NCBI RefSeq assembly: GCF_000424185.1
Contig: NZ_AUJK01000004.1
Location: forward strand, 1-64,000
Origin: Prevotella sp. AGR2160
GTDB taxonomy: Bacteria; Bacteroidota; Bacteroidia; Bacteroidales; Bacteroidaceae
Length of the DNA: 64,000 bases
Direction of reading: 5' to 3'
The first letter of the stretch is position 1; every line of letters starts with the position of its first letter. Of the stretch, positions 49,702 to 58,723 are shown one piece after another. The notes below the pieces were generated by a model. The model had not been told where the DNA came from, searched no databases, and worked only from the letters and a program-made list of their open reading frames with translations. The translations under genes and the position numbers were made by a program.

Positions 49702-50367
49702 CAAAAAAAGAATAGAATAGCTATAAGACTAAAGGCAAATTTTCAAATTACATTTGCACAATGCATCTCAAAGAACCGCTCATGAGGAGTATTCATGCGC
49801 AAAAAAGTATCAGCAGAATAGGCGATTACCTCTTTTTTGATACCCCGAAACTGTTTGAGATTCGCAAATAATTCACCAGTCCAACTATCGTCCGCAAATA
49901 AGCCAAATATAGGTCAATTCAGTAACAAGCTGAATAACAGCAAGATATAAAATTACAAGAATAAAAGAAGAAAATATTCTGCATAAATACCCGCGTATTT
50001 ATTCGTTTTAGTCTGTTTTTTCTAATATTTATGCAAGAAACAATGGTATTTACGGGTCAGAAACACGTCATTTACGAAAATATCTCTCGTAGATAATTTT
50101 CTCTGCTCGATGTTTACGAAATTATCTTAGTAAGAGAGAAGCGTCCGCCCGTCATATTGTCATGTCTGCTTGTCATTTAGCCACCTGGCTTTTCCAGAAC
50201 CGAATTTTTTCCCGTAAGAAATTCCCTGTCAATATTCAGTCAGTGGGGACATAATTTATCATGATCCGCGCAACCTGAATTTGCAGGGCGCGACCCTTGA
50301 GGCCGTTTGTTCCTCCGTAAGGAGCGATGCCAAGAAATGTTAAAGAGAAATATTTTCCATCGGAAAA
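49702..50367. other. Long intergenic stretch without a gene
   Basis: About 670 bases between divergent genes contain no convincing frame. The left half is AT-rich with repeated TTTACG(A/G) and ATTTATG motifs. The right half contains one palindromic repeat copy (50243-50269) and a diverged GC-rich repeat (50281-50306). A decayed gene cannot be excluded. Confidence 0.5.
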
Positions 50368-50419
50368 TTTGTCAGTCTCGAGAATTGGCATTACCTTTGC
50401 AACGTTTTCCAATGGAAAC
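50352..50419 (+). promoter_or_regulatory. Thioredoxin promoter bracketed by two TTTTCC-GGAAAA palindromes
   Basis: TTTG (50368-50371), 20 nt, TACCTTTG (50392-50399). ATTTTCCATCGGAAAAT (50352-50368) overlaps the -33 box and GTTTTCCAATGGAAAC (50404-50419) overlaps the predicted start. Two near-identical palindromes at these places suit repression, probably by the MarR protein encoded in the same operon. Confidence 0.7.
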
Positions 50420-50476
50420 TAAACGTAACACGCTGTAGGGACTTGATTGATCATGACCCTCCAAACTGACATTGCA

Positions 50477-50977
50477 ATGAGAAAATGTTTCCTCACCCTG
50501 GCCGTCATCGCCATGAGCCTTGCGGCCTGCTCACAGACGGGACAGGGAGCGCACAGCGCCTCCCCGAAGGAGCAAACGAAAGAACAAGTAAAAAACAACA
50601 AACCAAAAGGAGAAAAAGCTATGGTAACAGAAATGACAACAGAGATGTTCAAGGAGAAGATTATGGACTACACCGCCAACCCGAAAGAATGGGTCTACAA
50701 GGGCGATCGTCCTGCCGTCATTGACTTCTACGCCACTTGGTGCGGCCCGTGCAAGGCGACTGCTCCCGTCGTGGCCGAGCTCGCCGACGAATTGGCCGGA
50801 AAGGTTGACTTCTATAAGGTCGACGTAGACCAACAGGAGGAGTTGGCTGCCGTCTTCGGCATCCGCAGTATCCCGAGCCTCCTCTTCATCCCGAAGGATG
50901 GTAAGCCGCAGATGCAGGTCGGCGCTATGGATAAGCAGATGCTCACCGAGGCTGTCAACAAGGTCTTGCTGAAGTAA
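50477..50977 (+). CDS. Thioredoxin-family lipoprotein
   Basis: The active site is YATWCGPCKATAPVVAELAD, a canonical WCGPC thioredoxin, followed by VDFYKVDVDQQEELAAVFGI and cis-Pro in RSIPSLLFIPKDG. Start at 50477 gives a lipoprotein signal (MRKCFLTLAVIAMSLAAC, lipobox LAAC), then a Lys/Gln/Ser-rich linker before the domain, so it is anchored in the envelope and probably reduces periplasmic disulfides or serves an oxidative-stress role. 166 residues. A MarR-type gene follows after 3 bp and palindromes flank the promoter, pointing to redox control. Confidence 0.88.
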   Translation: MRKCFLTLAVIAMSLAACSQTGQGAHSASPKEQTKEQVKNNKPKGEKAMVTEMTTEMFKEKIMDYTANPKEWVYKGDRPAVIDFYATWCGPCKATAPVVAELADELAGKVDFYKVDVDQQEELAAVFGIRSIPSLLFIPKDGKPQMQVGAMDKQMLTEAVNKVLLK

Positions 50978-50980
50978 AAC

Positions 50981-51328
50981 ATGGAGACACGCTGTATCTG
51001 TAAGATCCGCTCGGTATACCGGCAGATCATGAAGTTTGAAACTGATTTAGAAAAGGAGTATGGCCTCAACATCAATGAGGCCATGCTCCTTTGTCTGCTT
51101 ACGGAGAAAGAGTCCCTGCTGGCCGGCGATATCGCCGATGAGCTGGACTTGACACGCTCGAACACGTCGAAGGTCATCGCGAATATGGAAAAGAAGAAAT
51201 ATATCCGCCGCCATACGTGTAAGAATGACTCCCGTTGTCAGCGCTTCTCCATCACGCCGGCAGGCCGGGAAGTGCTGGAGAAGATCCACGACCTGCCGCT
51301 GTGCGCAAATGATGTATTAGATTCTTGA
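50981..51328 (+). CDS. MarR-family transcriptional regulator
   Basis: The 115-residue protein has a MarR winged helix: LNINEAMLLCLLTEKESLLA, GDIADELDLTRSNTSKVIAN (recognition helix) and EKKKYIRRHTCKNDSRCQRF (wing). Cysteines at positions 5 and 7 and the pair in HTCKNDSRC could sense redox state or metal. It is shorter than many MarR proteins (140-150) at both ends but appears intact. It is cotranscribed with the thioredoxin gene and probably controls the palindromes at its promoter. Its stop abuts the convergent GH51 gene with no gap. Confidence 0.8.
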   Translation: METRCICKIRSVYRQIMKFETDLEKEYGLNINEAMLLCLLTEKESLLAGDIADELDLTRSNTSKVIANMEKKKYIRRHTCKNDSRCQRFSITPAGREVLEKIHDLPLCANDVLDS

Positions 51329-53269
51329 TCACATGCGGACGACCACGAACGCCTTCTTGGGGATTGTTACCTTGAGGACGCCATTCTGCGGCTCTACCGT
51401 CTGACGCTTCGGAACTACCGTATCAGGATGGTCGAGGGAATTTTCGGCCTTCGGATCAGCAGTGAGGACAGTCATGGTACCTTTAGCAATCTTACGGCCT
51501 TTCAGCTGCAGGGCAATCTCTTGCGGCTGGTCACTGCTGTTGCCGATCTTCACAATGACGGCTTTCAACGGTTTATCCCAGCAAGCGGAGGCATAGAGCC
51601 CATTCTGTCCCTCCACGGCCTTGCCATTTTCCGTGAGGCGCAGCACATTCGTTCCCTTGTTCGTACCATAGAGCATCTGCACATACCAGTTGGCGGAACG
51701 TACGCTGCGAAGGTTATCAAACCAGATAAGGTCGGGCTTCCACTGCCAGCCGTCGACATGGGCGAAGAGGGGCGCATAGGTGGCTTGATAGACAACATCG
51801 GCGTTACGCTCCAGCCCTGTCATAAAACAAGCCTCGGAGAGGGCCGCCTCCCAGTTGTTGCGCTCGCCGTCACCATGGGCGGCATACTCTCCAGCAAATA
51901 CTTTCGGCCCCTTGCGGCTGTAGTTGTCATAGCGACCGGCATTGTCAAGGAACCACTGCGGTTTCATATAATAATGCTCATCGACGAGGTCGACACCGAG
52001 CTTGCGCATCTGCTGCCAACCATAGTCGAACTTGTCACCATCGGCGGAAGGACCGGAGGTGCCACAGATCTTGATATCTGGATATTTCGCACGGATCTGC
52101 TTGACAAACTCCTGTAGACGCTCGGGATAGAGCGGTCCCCACTGCTCATTGCCGATACCAATCTGATGGAGATTAAAGGGTTTCGGATGACCGAGATTAG
52201 CACGGATACGTCCCCATTTCGTATTCACGGAGCCATTGCAGAACTCGATGAGGTCGAGGGCATCGTCGACATACGGCTGGAGATCTTTCAGGGCAACATG
52301 GGCATTGGCATCTTTGTCGTCATTCTGGAACTGGCAGGCCAGACCGCAGGAGAGGACGGGCAGCGGTTCAGCGCCGATCTTCTCGGCCAGGAGGAAATAC
52401 TCATAGAATCCGAGGCCATAGCTCTGATAGTAGTTGGGATACTCTCGGTGTGGGAAAGTATAGTTCCAGCGATTCTCATTGAGGGGTCTGTTCTCCGGAG
52501 CACCGATGGTATTCTTCCACTGGTAGCGCGTGGCAAGGTCGGTACCCTCCACGATACAGCCACCGGGGAAACGGAAGATGCCGGGATGGAGATCCTCGAG
52601 ATCCTTCACGAGGTCAGCGCGCAGCCCATGCCAGTTGTCAGCGGGGAAGAGGCTGATATGGTCCATGTCGAGGGCTTCCGTGCCGGCTTGGAAGATGCGG
52701 AGGAGACCTTTTTCCACCGTCTTTGGCGCTGTCAGTGTGGCAGTATAGCGCTGCCATTTGTTATTTGTGACCGTCACGACCTGTTGGGTGAGGACGGAGT
52801 CATGCTCATCCACGAGTTCCACACGGATCTTCGCCTCCTTGCCGTTGAGGTTGTTCAGACGGGCATAGACGGAGAAGTCATACTTCATATTTTTCTTGAA
52901 GCCCATGCCGAAGAAGCCGCGGTTCTCCAGGCCGCTCGTCTTCTCCCGGTGACCACTGGGATAGACGGTGACATAATGGGGATTACGGCTGAAGGCCGGC
53001 TCATAGTCGTTGACGCTGACCTTCCCAAAGGTCTGCCAGCCCATGAGATGCTGCGGGAACTCAAAACTGCGGTTCTCCACCATCTCGGCATAGAGGCCGC
53101 CGTCGGCCCCGAAGTTGATATCCTCGAAAAAAATGCCATACATCGTCGGTTGAATGGGAGCGCCAACCTTGGCGGCATCAACCGTCAACGTGCGCTCTTG
53201 GGCCTCCAGGGGCCCCGCAGCCATCAATGCCGCACACAGGATTACAGAAAGAATTTTAGGTTTTCTCAT
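51329..53269 (-). CDS. GH51 alpha-L-arabinofuranosidase
   Basis: GH51 enzymes release arabinofuranose from arabinoxylan or arabinan. Signal peptide (PKILSVILCAALMAAGPLEA) then an N-terminal carbohydrate-binding-like domain (SFEFPQHLMGWQTFGKVSVN) and the barrel: LHPGIFRFPGGCIVEGTDL, the acid/base in IGIGNEQWGPLYPERLQEF, the nucleophile in VFAGEYAAHGDGERN, ending in a beta-sandwich (LKVTIPKKAFVVVRM). Start at 53269 (MRKPKILS) is taken for the signal; a longer frame reaches 53452 across the promoter. 646 residues. It is divergent from an HTCS regulator by 139 bp, so it is probably induced by it. Confidence 0.9.
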   Translation of the reverse strand: MRKPKILSVILCAALMAAGPLEAQERTLTVDAAKVGAPIQPTMYGIFFEDINFGADGGLYAEMVENRSFEFPQHLMGWQTFGKVSVNDYEPAFSRNPHYVTVYPSGHREKTSGLENRGFFGMGFKKNMKYDFSVYARLNNLNGKEAKIRVELVDEHDSVLTQQVVTVTNNKWQRYTATLTAPKTVEKGLLRIFQAGTEALDMDHISLFPADNWHGLRADLVKDLEDLHPGIFRFPGGCIVEGTDLATRYQWKNTIGAPENRPLNENRWNYTFPHREYPNYYQSYGLGFYEYFLLAEKIGAEPLPVLSCGLACQFQNDDKDANAHVALKDLQPYVDDALDLIEFCNGSVNTKWGRIRANLGHPKPFNLHQIGIGNEQWGPLYPERLQEFVKQIRAKYPDIKICGTSGPSADGDKFDYGWQQMRKLGVDLVDEHYYMKPQWFLDNAGRYDNYSRKGPKVFAGEYAAHGDGERNNWEAALSEACFMTGLERNADVVYQATYAPLFAHVDGWQWKPDLIWFDNLRSVRSANWYVQMLYGTNKGTNVLRLTENGKAVEGQNGLYASACWDKPLKAVIVKIGNSSDQPQEIALQLKGRKIAKGTMTVLTADPKAENSLDHPDTVVPKRQTVEPQNGVLKVTIPKKAFVVVRM

Positions 53270-53296
53270 TTTCTTGTTTTCGTTTGTTTCCGGGAA

Positions 53297-53375
53297 CAAA
53301 ATTACAATGAAACAAATAAAAGGGGGTGGATTTTTGACGATCATTTGGTGGACAATTATTTTTTTCGTACTTTTG
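53297..53375. promoter_or_regulatory. Divergent promoters of the GH51 gene and the HTCS gene
   Basis: Rightward: TTTG (53344-53347), 20 nt, TACTTTTG (53368-53375). Leftward: TAATTTTG (complement of 53297-53304). A TTGTTTCCGGGAACAA near-palindrome (53285-53300) overlaps the leftward -7 box and is a candidate regulator site. Confidence 0.6.
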
Positions 53376-53408
53376 CACACCGAGAACCAATACCTAAGAA
53401 CAAATATA

Positions 53409-56400
53409 ATGAGAGAAAGAGATAAGACTATTCTACTATTCATCCTGTTCATCCTGTCGACGATAACCGTCAGCAGTCAGATCCTCAATCCGAAATTCCG
53501 CCGCCTGACTTACAGTGACGGGCTCTCGGACAATAAGGTCAACTGCATCTACAAGAGCCGTGAGGGCTTCCTGTGGATCGGCACACCGCTGGGACTGAAC
53601 CGCTACGACGGCTTCCGCATCCGCAGCTATTTCGCTCAGGCGAGCGACACCACGTCGCTCCCCGACAACACCATCACCTCTATCCAGGAGGACGGCGACG
53701 GGAAGTTGTGGCTTGAGACCCTCGCCGGCATCTGCATCTTCGATCCCTCCCACGAAACGACAGCACGCAGCACGAGCCTGTGGCTGCAGAGACACGGCAT
53801 GCGCGGACAGGTCCTCAAGGCGCATGCCGACGACAGACATAACCTCTGGCTGGCACTCACCGACGGCTCCCTGTGGTATTATGACTTTGCTTCTAGTCGC
53901 CCCACCCTCATTCTCCGCCACTGCCCGGCACAAGGCCGACAGATCAGTGCCATCACGAGTATGGGCACGGAGGCGGTTATCAACTACGACGACGGCTTCA
54001 TCATCGCCGTCGACCGTCAGCGCCGCCGTCTGCTATGGTCCTCCGATTTCATCACAAGGACACGGGGAGATGTCACATCCCAAGGCTACAGTACTTTCAT
54101 CGATTCCTCCCACAACCTCTGGGTCACGGCCGGAGATACACCTTATTTATATCATACCACCACCCATCAGTGGCAAGTACTGCCTTATAACATGGTCCTC
54201 GCCTTCAATGAGGACCGGTCGGGAAATATCCTCATGGCTACAGACCATGACGGCCTGATCCGTCTGAACCGGCAGCACCAACAGGTAGCACAGCTGCTCA
54301 ACAACCCCCTTGATCCCTTCTCTCTTCCCGACAACACGATCTCCTGTCTCTATGTCGACGACGAGGGCATCGTATGGACCGGCACGTACCGTATGGGCCT
54401 GGCTTATTATTACAGCGGACAGTATCTCTTCGACACCCTCCCCGTAGGCGATATCTGTTCCATCAGCGAGGATCACGGCGGACGCCTCTGGCTCGGCACG
54501 AACGACAAGGGTATCGTGGTCTACAACCCCGCTACGAAAGAACAACATACCATCGGCAAGGAAGAGAGCGGCCTCGGCTCCGACATCGTCGTTTCCACCC
54601 TCATCGCCCGTGACGGCAGTTTCTGGGCCGGCACCTTCCAGGGCGGCATGGCACGGCTGAAGGACGGACGGTGGAAAGTATGGCGGCAGGGCAGCAGCGG
54701 CCTGCGGTCAGATAATGTATGGGCGCTGAAAGAGCTCCCCGACGGCGCTATTGCCATCGGCACCCTCGGCGCTGGTCTGCAGATCCTTCATACCGACGGC
54801 TCCTTCACCACACTCGACACCCATAACAGCAAGCTCAGCAGTGACTATATCGCCTCGCTGGCCCTCGACCGCTTCGGCGGTCTCGTCATCGGCCACTCTC
54901 AGGCCTTCTCCGTCCTCACCCTCCGCGACCATAAGATCCATAACTATAGTCAGCGGACCTTGGAGAAGAGTCTCTCGGGCGCCGAGGTCCATCTCGCCTC
55001 GCCAAGCGTCAACCAGGTATACTGTGACAGCCGCGCGCTGCTATGGCTCGCCACAGCGGCAGGCTTGAACGTCTGTGACCGACGGAGCGGAAAAATTTAT
55101 ACCGTCAACCTTCAAGGGGTCCACAGCCATATCGATGTCTGTGCAGTCGGGGAGGACAATCATGGCACGATGTGGATCACCACCTCCGAAGGACTGAAGA
55201 GCATCCGCCTGAAAGAGGAAGACGGCGACTGGTCCTTCTTCGTCAACAGCTATGACGAGACCGACGGCCTGCAGACACGCATGTTCAATAAGCGGTCCAT
55301 CCTCCGCACCCATGACGGAAAGATCCTCGCTGGTGGCATCGACGGCATCAATGTCATCGAGCCGCAACGGGTCCGCATGTCGCCGGAGCCCGTCCGCGTC
55401 ATCTTCAGTGACCTCGCCTTCTTCGATCATGTCATCTGTGTCGGCGAGAAAGTCAACAAGCATGTCGTCCTCACGGAAGCCATCAACGACAGCCGGGAGG
55501 TGACGCTGAACCACGACGAGAACACGTTCACCATCCAACTCGCCGCCTCGTGCATCGGCCAACCCGTACACCCCCGTTTTCTCTACCGCATCAAGGAACT
55601 CGGCGACAAATGGTCAATGACCGCTGAGAGCATGCCCGCCATCTCCTTCACCGATCTCGACTACGGCCATTACACCTTGGAGGTACGGGCCCTCGATCAT
55701 AACGGGAACCCGCAGCAGCAGACAGAGACCTTACACATCACGATCCGTCCGCCCTTCTATCTCTCCCTATGGGCCTGGCTCGTCTATCTGCTCCTCATTA
55801 CGGCCGTCTGCTGGTATGGCTGGAGAGAGATGAACCGGCGACGCCGCGAACAGCTCGAGCGCATCAACCTGACGAAGGAAAAGGAACTCGAGGAAGCTAA
55901 ACTGGTCTTCTTCACCAACCTCGGCCATGAGCTACGGACCCCGCTGACACTCATCCTCGCACCCATCTCCTCCCTGCTGAAAGAGGAGACGAAGCCCGAG
56001 GTCATCGAGAAACTGCGCCTCATGCACCGCAATGGCGTGCGACTGCTTAATCTCATCAATGAAATGCTCGATGTCCGCCGGCTGATGAACAACAAGGAGG
56101 TGTTCCGGCCTCACGAAGGGGATATCGTAGAGACCGTCGGCACCGTCTGCCGCAACTTCTCCGAGCTATCCGACAAGGCCATCACCCTCGCCTTCCACGC
56201 TTCGGCGACACATATCATGATGGACTACGACAGTGACAAGGTCGAAAAGATCGTCACCAATCTCCTCTCCAATGCCTATAAGTTCACGCCCGTCCCCGGC
56301 CGCATCGAGGTGAGCGTGAAGGCTGACACACCGGAACGGCAGCTCACCCTCGTCGTCAGTGATACGGGGCGCGGCGTCAGCGATGTCGACAAACAGCATA

Positions 56401-57428
56401 TCTTCGAGCAGTTCTTCCAAAGTAAGGACAACGACCATGACGGCGGCAGCGGCGTCGGACTGAACCTCGTGGCTACCTATGTCAAGATGCACGGCGGGAC
56501 CATCACCGTCAGTGACCGTGCGGGCGGCGGCGCCGTCTTCACCATCTCCCTGCCAATGACCCACAGTCATGTGGAAGGAGAAGCCTTTGTCACCGCAGGT
56601 GGCAACAGTGCCCACCAGACTGTGACCAAGAAGACAGCACATGCATTAAAACACCAAAAGGAAGATGTCTCCGAGGCACCCCACAGCGCCATCCTCCTCG
56701 TCGACGACAATGAGGACTTCCTGGAGTTCATGGCTGCCGAACTGAGTGAGAAATATGCCCTCTCCTTCGCCCATAACGGTAAGGAAGCGCTGGAGATGAT
56801 TCGTGAGGAGCATCCCGACCTCGTGCTCACCGATGTTATGATGCCCGAGATGGATGGTAACGAGCTCTGTCAGCGACTGAAGGCTGACGAGCGCACGCGC
56901 AACATCCCCGTCGTCATGCTCACCGCCCGTCTATCGGAGGAGAACGAGATCGAGAGCCGTGAGTGTGGCGCCGACGACTATATCAAGAAACCGTTCAACA
57001 TGGAACTGCTGCAACTGCATATTGACCGACTGCTACGACACGAACAGATCAATGACGAGGGGAAGCTCGACGTGAAGATCAGTCAGCCGAAGATTACCAC
57101 CGTCGATGAGCAGTTTGCCAATGAGGCTACGGCATACGTGGAGCAACATCTCGACGATACGGAACTCTCCGTAGAGACCATGAGCCATGACCTCGGGATG
57201 AGTCGTGTGAAACTCTACCGTCGTATGGTCGCCGTGACAGGCAAGACGCCGTCGGAGTTCATCCGTCTCATCCGTCTGCGCCACGCCGAGCAGTTGCTCA
57301 TGAAGAGTCAGCTGACCATCAGCGAGATCGCCTATCGTGTCGGCTTCTCCTCCCAGCGCTATTTCTCGAAGTGCTTCAAGGAACTCTACGGCTATATGCC
57401 GTCACAATACAAGAAAGAACACGAGTAG
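53409..57428 (+). CDS. Hybrid two-component system regulator (HTCS)
   Basis: HTCS proteins sense oligosaccharides in the periplasm and bind DNA in one chain. Start at 53409 gives a signal or anchor (TILLFILFILSTITVSSQ), then a two-bladed set of Reg_prop repeats (~20-720; LTYSDGLSDNKVNCIYKSRE, LWIGTPLGLNRYDG), Y_Y_Y domain (~730-790) and a membrane helix (~795-815). Cytoplasmic parts: HisKA with NLGHELRTPLTLILAPIS, HATPase with SDTGRGVSDVDKQHIFEQFF, a receiver (SAILLVDDNEDFLEFMAAEL; LVLTDVMMPEMDGNELCQRL), and AraC HTH (ISEIAYRVGFSSQRYFSKCF). 1339 residues, complete. It controls, by position, the divergent GH51 gene. Confidence 0.93.
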   Translation: MRERDKTILLFILFILSTITVSSQILNPKFRRLTYSDGLSDNKVNCIYKSREGFLWIGTPLGLNRYDGFRIRSYFAQASDTTSLPDNTITSIQEDGDGKLWLETLAGICIFDPSHETTARSTSLWLQRHGMRGQVLKAHADDRHNLWLALTDGSLWYYDFASSRPTLILRHCPAQGRQISAITSMGTEAVINYDDGFIIAVDRQRRRLLWSSDFITRTRGDVTSQGYSTFIDSSHNLWVTAGDTPYLYHTTTHQWQVLPYNMVLAFNEDRSGNILMATDHDGLIRLNRQHQQVAQLLNNPLDPFSLPDNTISCLYVDDEGIVWTGTYRMGLAYYYSGQYLFDTLPVGDICSISEDHGGRLWLGTNDKGIVVYNPATKEQHTIGKEESGLGSDIVVSTLIARDGSFWAGTFQGGMARLKDGRWKVWRQGSSGLRSDNVWALKELPDGAIAIGTLGAGLQILHTDGSFTTLDTHNSKLSSDYIASLALDRFGGLVIGHSQAFSVLTLRDHKIHNYSQRTLEKSLSGAEVHLASPSVNQVYCDSRALLWLATAAGLNVCDRRSGKIYTVNLQGVHSHIDVCAVGEDNHGTMWITTSEGLKSIRLKEEDGDWSFFVNSYDETDGLQTRMFNKRSILRTHDGKILAGGIDGINVIEPQRVRMSPEPVRVIFSDLAFFDHVICVGEKVNKHVVLTEAINDSREVTLNHDENTFTIQLAASCIGQPVHPRFLYRIKELGDKWSMTAESMPAISFTDLDYGHYTLEVRALDHNGNPQQQTETLHITIRPPFYLSLWAWLVYLLLITAVCWYGWREMNRRRREQLERINLTKEKELEEAKLVFFTNLGHELRTPLTLILAPISSLLKEETKPEVIEKLRLMHRNGVRLLNLINEMLDVRRLMNNKEVFRPHEGDIVETVGTVCRNFSELSDKAITLAFHASATHIMMDYDSDKVEKIVTNLLSNAYKFTPVPGRIEVSVKADTPERQLTLVVSDTGRGVSDVDKQHIFEQFFQSKDNDHDGGSGVGLNLVATYVKMHGGTITVSDRAGGGAVFTISLPMTHSHVEGEAFVTAGGNSAHQTVTKKTAHALKHQKEDVSEAPHSAILLVDDNEDFLEFMAAELSEKYALSFAHNGKEALEMIREEHPDLVLTDVMMPEMDGNELCQRLKADERTRNIPVVMLTARLSEENEIESRECGADDYIKKPFNMELLQLHIDRLLRHEQINDEGKLDVKISQPKITTVDEQFANEATAYVEQHLDDTELSVETMSHDLGMSRVKLYRRMVAVTGKTPSEFIRLIRLRHAEQLLMKSQLTISEIAYRVGFSSQRYFSKCFKELYGYMPSQYKKEHE

Positions 57429-57450
57429 GGACTTGATTCATCATGTTCCG
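57425..57450. repeat. ATGAT palindromic repeat that supplies the HTCS stop codon
   Basis: GTAGGGACTTGATTCATCAT (start of 57425-57450). The TAG at 57426-57428 that ends the HTCS gene is in the GTAGGG head of the repeat. Confidence 0.8.
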
Positions 57451-57465
57451 AGACACGTTAAAATA

Positions 57466-57531
57466 AAAAGACAGAGTAACAGATAAAACATATACTCCAC
57501 AAGATATGTTAAATCTGTTGCTCTGTCTTTT
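57466..57531. terminator. Long bidirectional hairpin between HTCS and endonuclease genes
   Basis: AAAAGACAGAG...AACAGAT...AACATAT pairs with ATATGTT...ATCTGTT...CTCTGTCTTTT over ~27 bp with small bulges. It lies between convergent genes and ends in TTTT in both senses. Its left half is repeated, diverged, upstream of the endonuclease gene at 58622-58675. Confidence 0.7.
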
Positions 57532-57552
57532 CTTGATGTCGTGAAATTCTGC

Positions 57553-58578
57553 CTATTTCCACTTGATTATCTTTTTCCCTCTGCTGATCACAATGCCTCT
57601 GTAGTCGGCACCGACACGCTGGCCCTGCATATTATAAATAGGTGTCTGGATCTGTACCTGCGGTAATGTCGGCGCAATGATTGCTGTGGGTGTCATATAA
57701 CGGTCATCATCATCGGCCGTCGTGATAGAGGTATAAGGATTGAAGGCAACATTGACACTGTCGCCCCATACATACTCGGCGAGATAAGGATAATCGACGA
57801 GGAGGTTACGGTTGCCCTCGATCTTTGCCACGGCATTGTTACGCGTCCGTTCGAGATCACTAACAAGATCTTGCTGCGACCAAGAGCGATAGAGATCAGT
57901 AGCCCACTGTTTCATCCCCGGATAGACATTACCTTTACTGTCCTTGCTGTTGCTCATCGTCTGCAGGCCCGTACTGCTGAACGTCAGATTGCTGTAGGCA
58001 ATAGCCATATACATATAAGCGCGGGCGAAATCACCCTTATACTGGTCGCCGGGCTCCCAACAGGGTTTTGTGGCACCGTCAACCGTTCCTGTTCCAACCT
58101 TATCATAACCGGGATCCTCACTCTTCACGTTCGTCACGACAGCCATGGGATAGTTGGCCTTGGCACTGTTGCCGTCCTGATCGGAGGGATAGAGATTGTA
58201 GAGGTCCTTATAGGCGTTGTTCTTGTCACCGCCCCACCAGCTCTTCGGAAAACTGTGCTCAATATTCATGCCACTGATGGCCCTTCCCGTATGGCCGGAG
58301 AAATAGAACTTCTTGGAACTGTAGCGGTTGATGCACTCCTGGGTGACGGTGTCACGGTCGGTATACCAGAAGCCCCACCACGTGCCCTGCTCCGTGCTGC
58401 CGTAAGAGAGGACGGTCTTCGGGGCCAGGAGACTACGCATGGCCGTCTTCAACTCGGCACCCTTCAGACCCTTGAGGGAGAAGGCATACTGCATGAGTTG
58501 CTGACGCGTAATGGCCTCAGCAGGTATCGTGGCACCCATCAGGGCAGCCAGCGAGAGGTAAATGATTTTTCTGTACAT
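57553..58578 (-). CDS. Endonuclease I-family extracellular/periplasmic nuclease
   Basis: Endonuclease I (EndA/Vvn type) uses a His-Me finger to cut DNA or RNA without specificity outside the cytoplasm. Start at 58578 gives a signal peptide (KIIYLSLAALMGATIPAEA). The core holds SGMNIEHSFPKSWWGGDKNN (catalytic His in NIEHSFPKSWW) and AYKDLYNLYPSDQDGNSAKA. The C-terminal ~30 residues, YNMQGQRVGADYRGIVISRG plus KKIIKW, resemble the short type IX secretion-associated tail frequent in Prevotella, suggesting export to the surface or medium. 341 residues. A -7 box (TAACTTTG, complement of 58602-58609) lies 24 bp upstream. Confidence 0.9.
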   Translation of the reverse strand: MYRKIIYLSLAALMGATIPAEAITRQQLMQYAFSLKGLKGAELKTAMRSLLAPKTVLSYGSTEQGTWWGFWYTDRDTVTQECINRYSSKKFYFSGHTGRAISGMNIEHSFPKSWWGGDKNNAYKDLYNLYPSDQDGNSAKANYPMAVVTNVKSEDPGYDKVGTGTVDGATKPCWEPGDQYKGDFARAYMYMAIAYSNLTFSSTGLQTMSNSKDSKGNVYPGMKQWATDLYRSWSQQDLVSDLERTRNNAVAKIEGNRNLLVDYPYLAEYVWGDSVNVAFNPYTSITTADDDDRYMTPTAIIAPTLPQVQIQTPIYNMQGQRVGADYRGIVISRGKKIIKWK

Positions 58579-58621
58579 ATAAATGTGTTTGTTTGAGCCT
58601 ACAAAGTTACAACAAAAAAAC

Positions 58622-58675
58622 AAATAAAAGACAAAGTAACAGCTAAAAACATATACCGCACAGAATATGTAGATG
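58622..58675. repeat. Diverged copy of the 57463-57515 sequence, upstream of the endonuclease gene
   Basis: The run AAATAAAAGACAAAGTAACA...ACATATACCGCACAGAATAT matches AAATAAAAAGACAGAGTAAC...ACATATACTCCACAAGATAT at 57461-57510 in the same orientation, at about 80% by eye. The two copies flank the nuclease gene as direct repeats. Confidence 0.6.
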
Positions 58676-58694
58676 CGGCCACGCACCCACATTG

Positions 58695-58723
58695 GGCGGA
58701 ACATGATCAATCATGTCCCTGCA
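58695..58723. repeat. ATGAT palindromic repeat overlapping the AMP-ligase gene end
   Basis: GGCGGAACATGATCAATCAT (start of 58695-58723) is the family in reverse orientation, ending GTCCCTGCA. It overlaps the last codons of the AMP-ligase gene (stop at 58711), so the repeat has entered the coding end. Confidence 0.75.

Noticed and set aside
52166-53425. 419-codon plus-strand frame opposite the GH51 gene
   Set aside because: GH51 catalytic motifs are on the minus strand; this frame also runs into the HTCS promoter.
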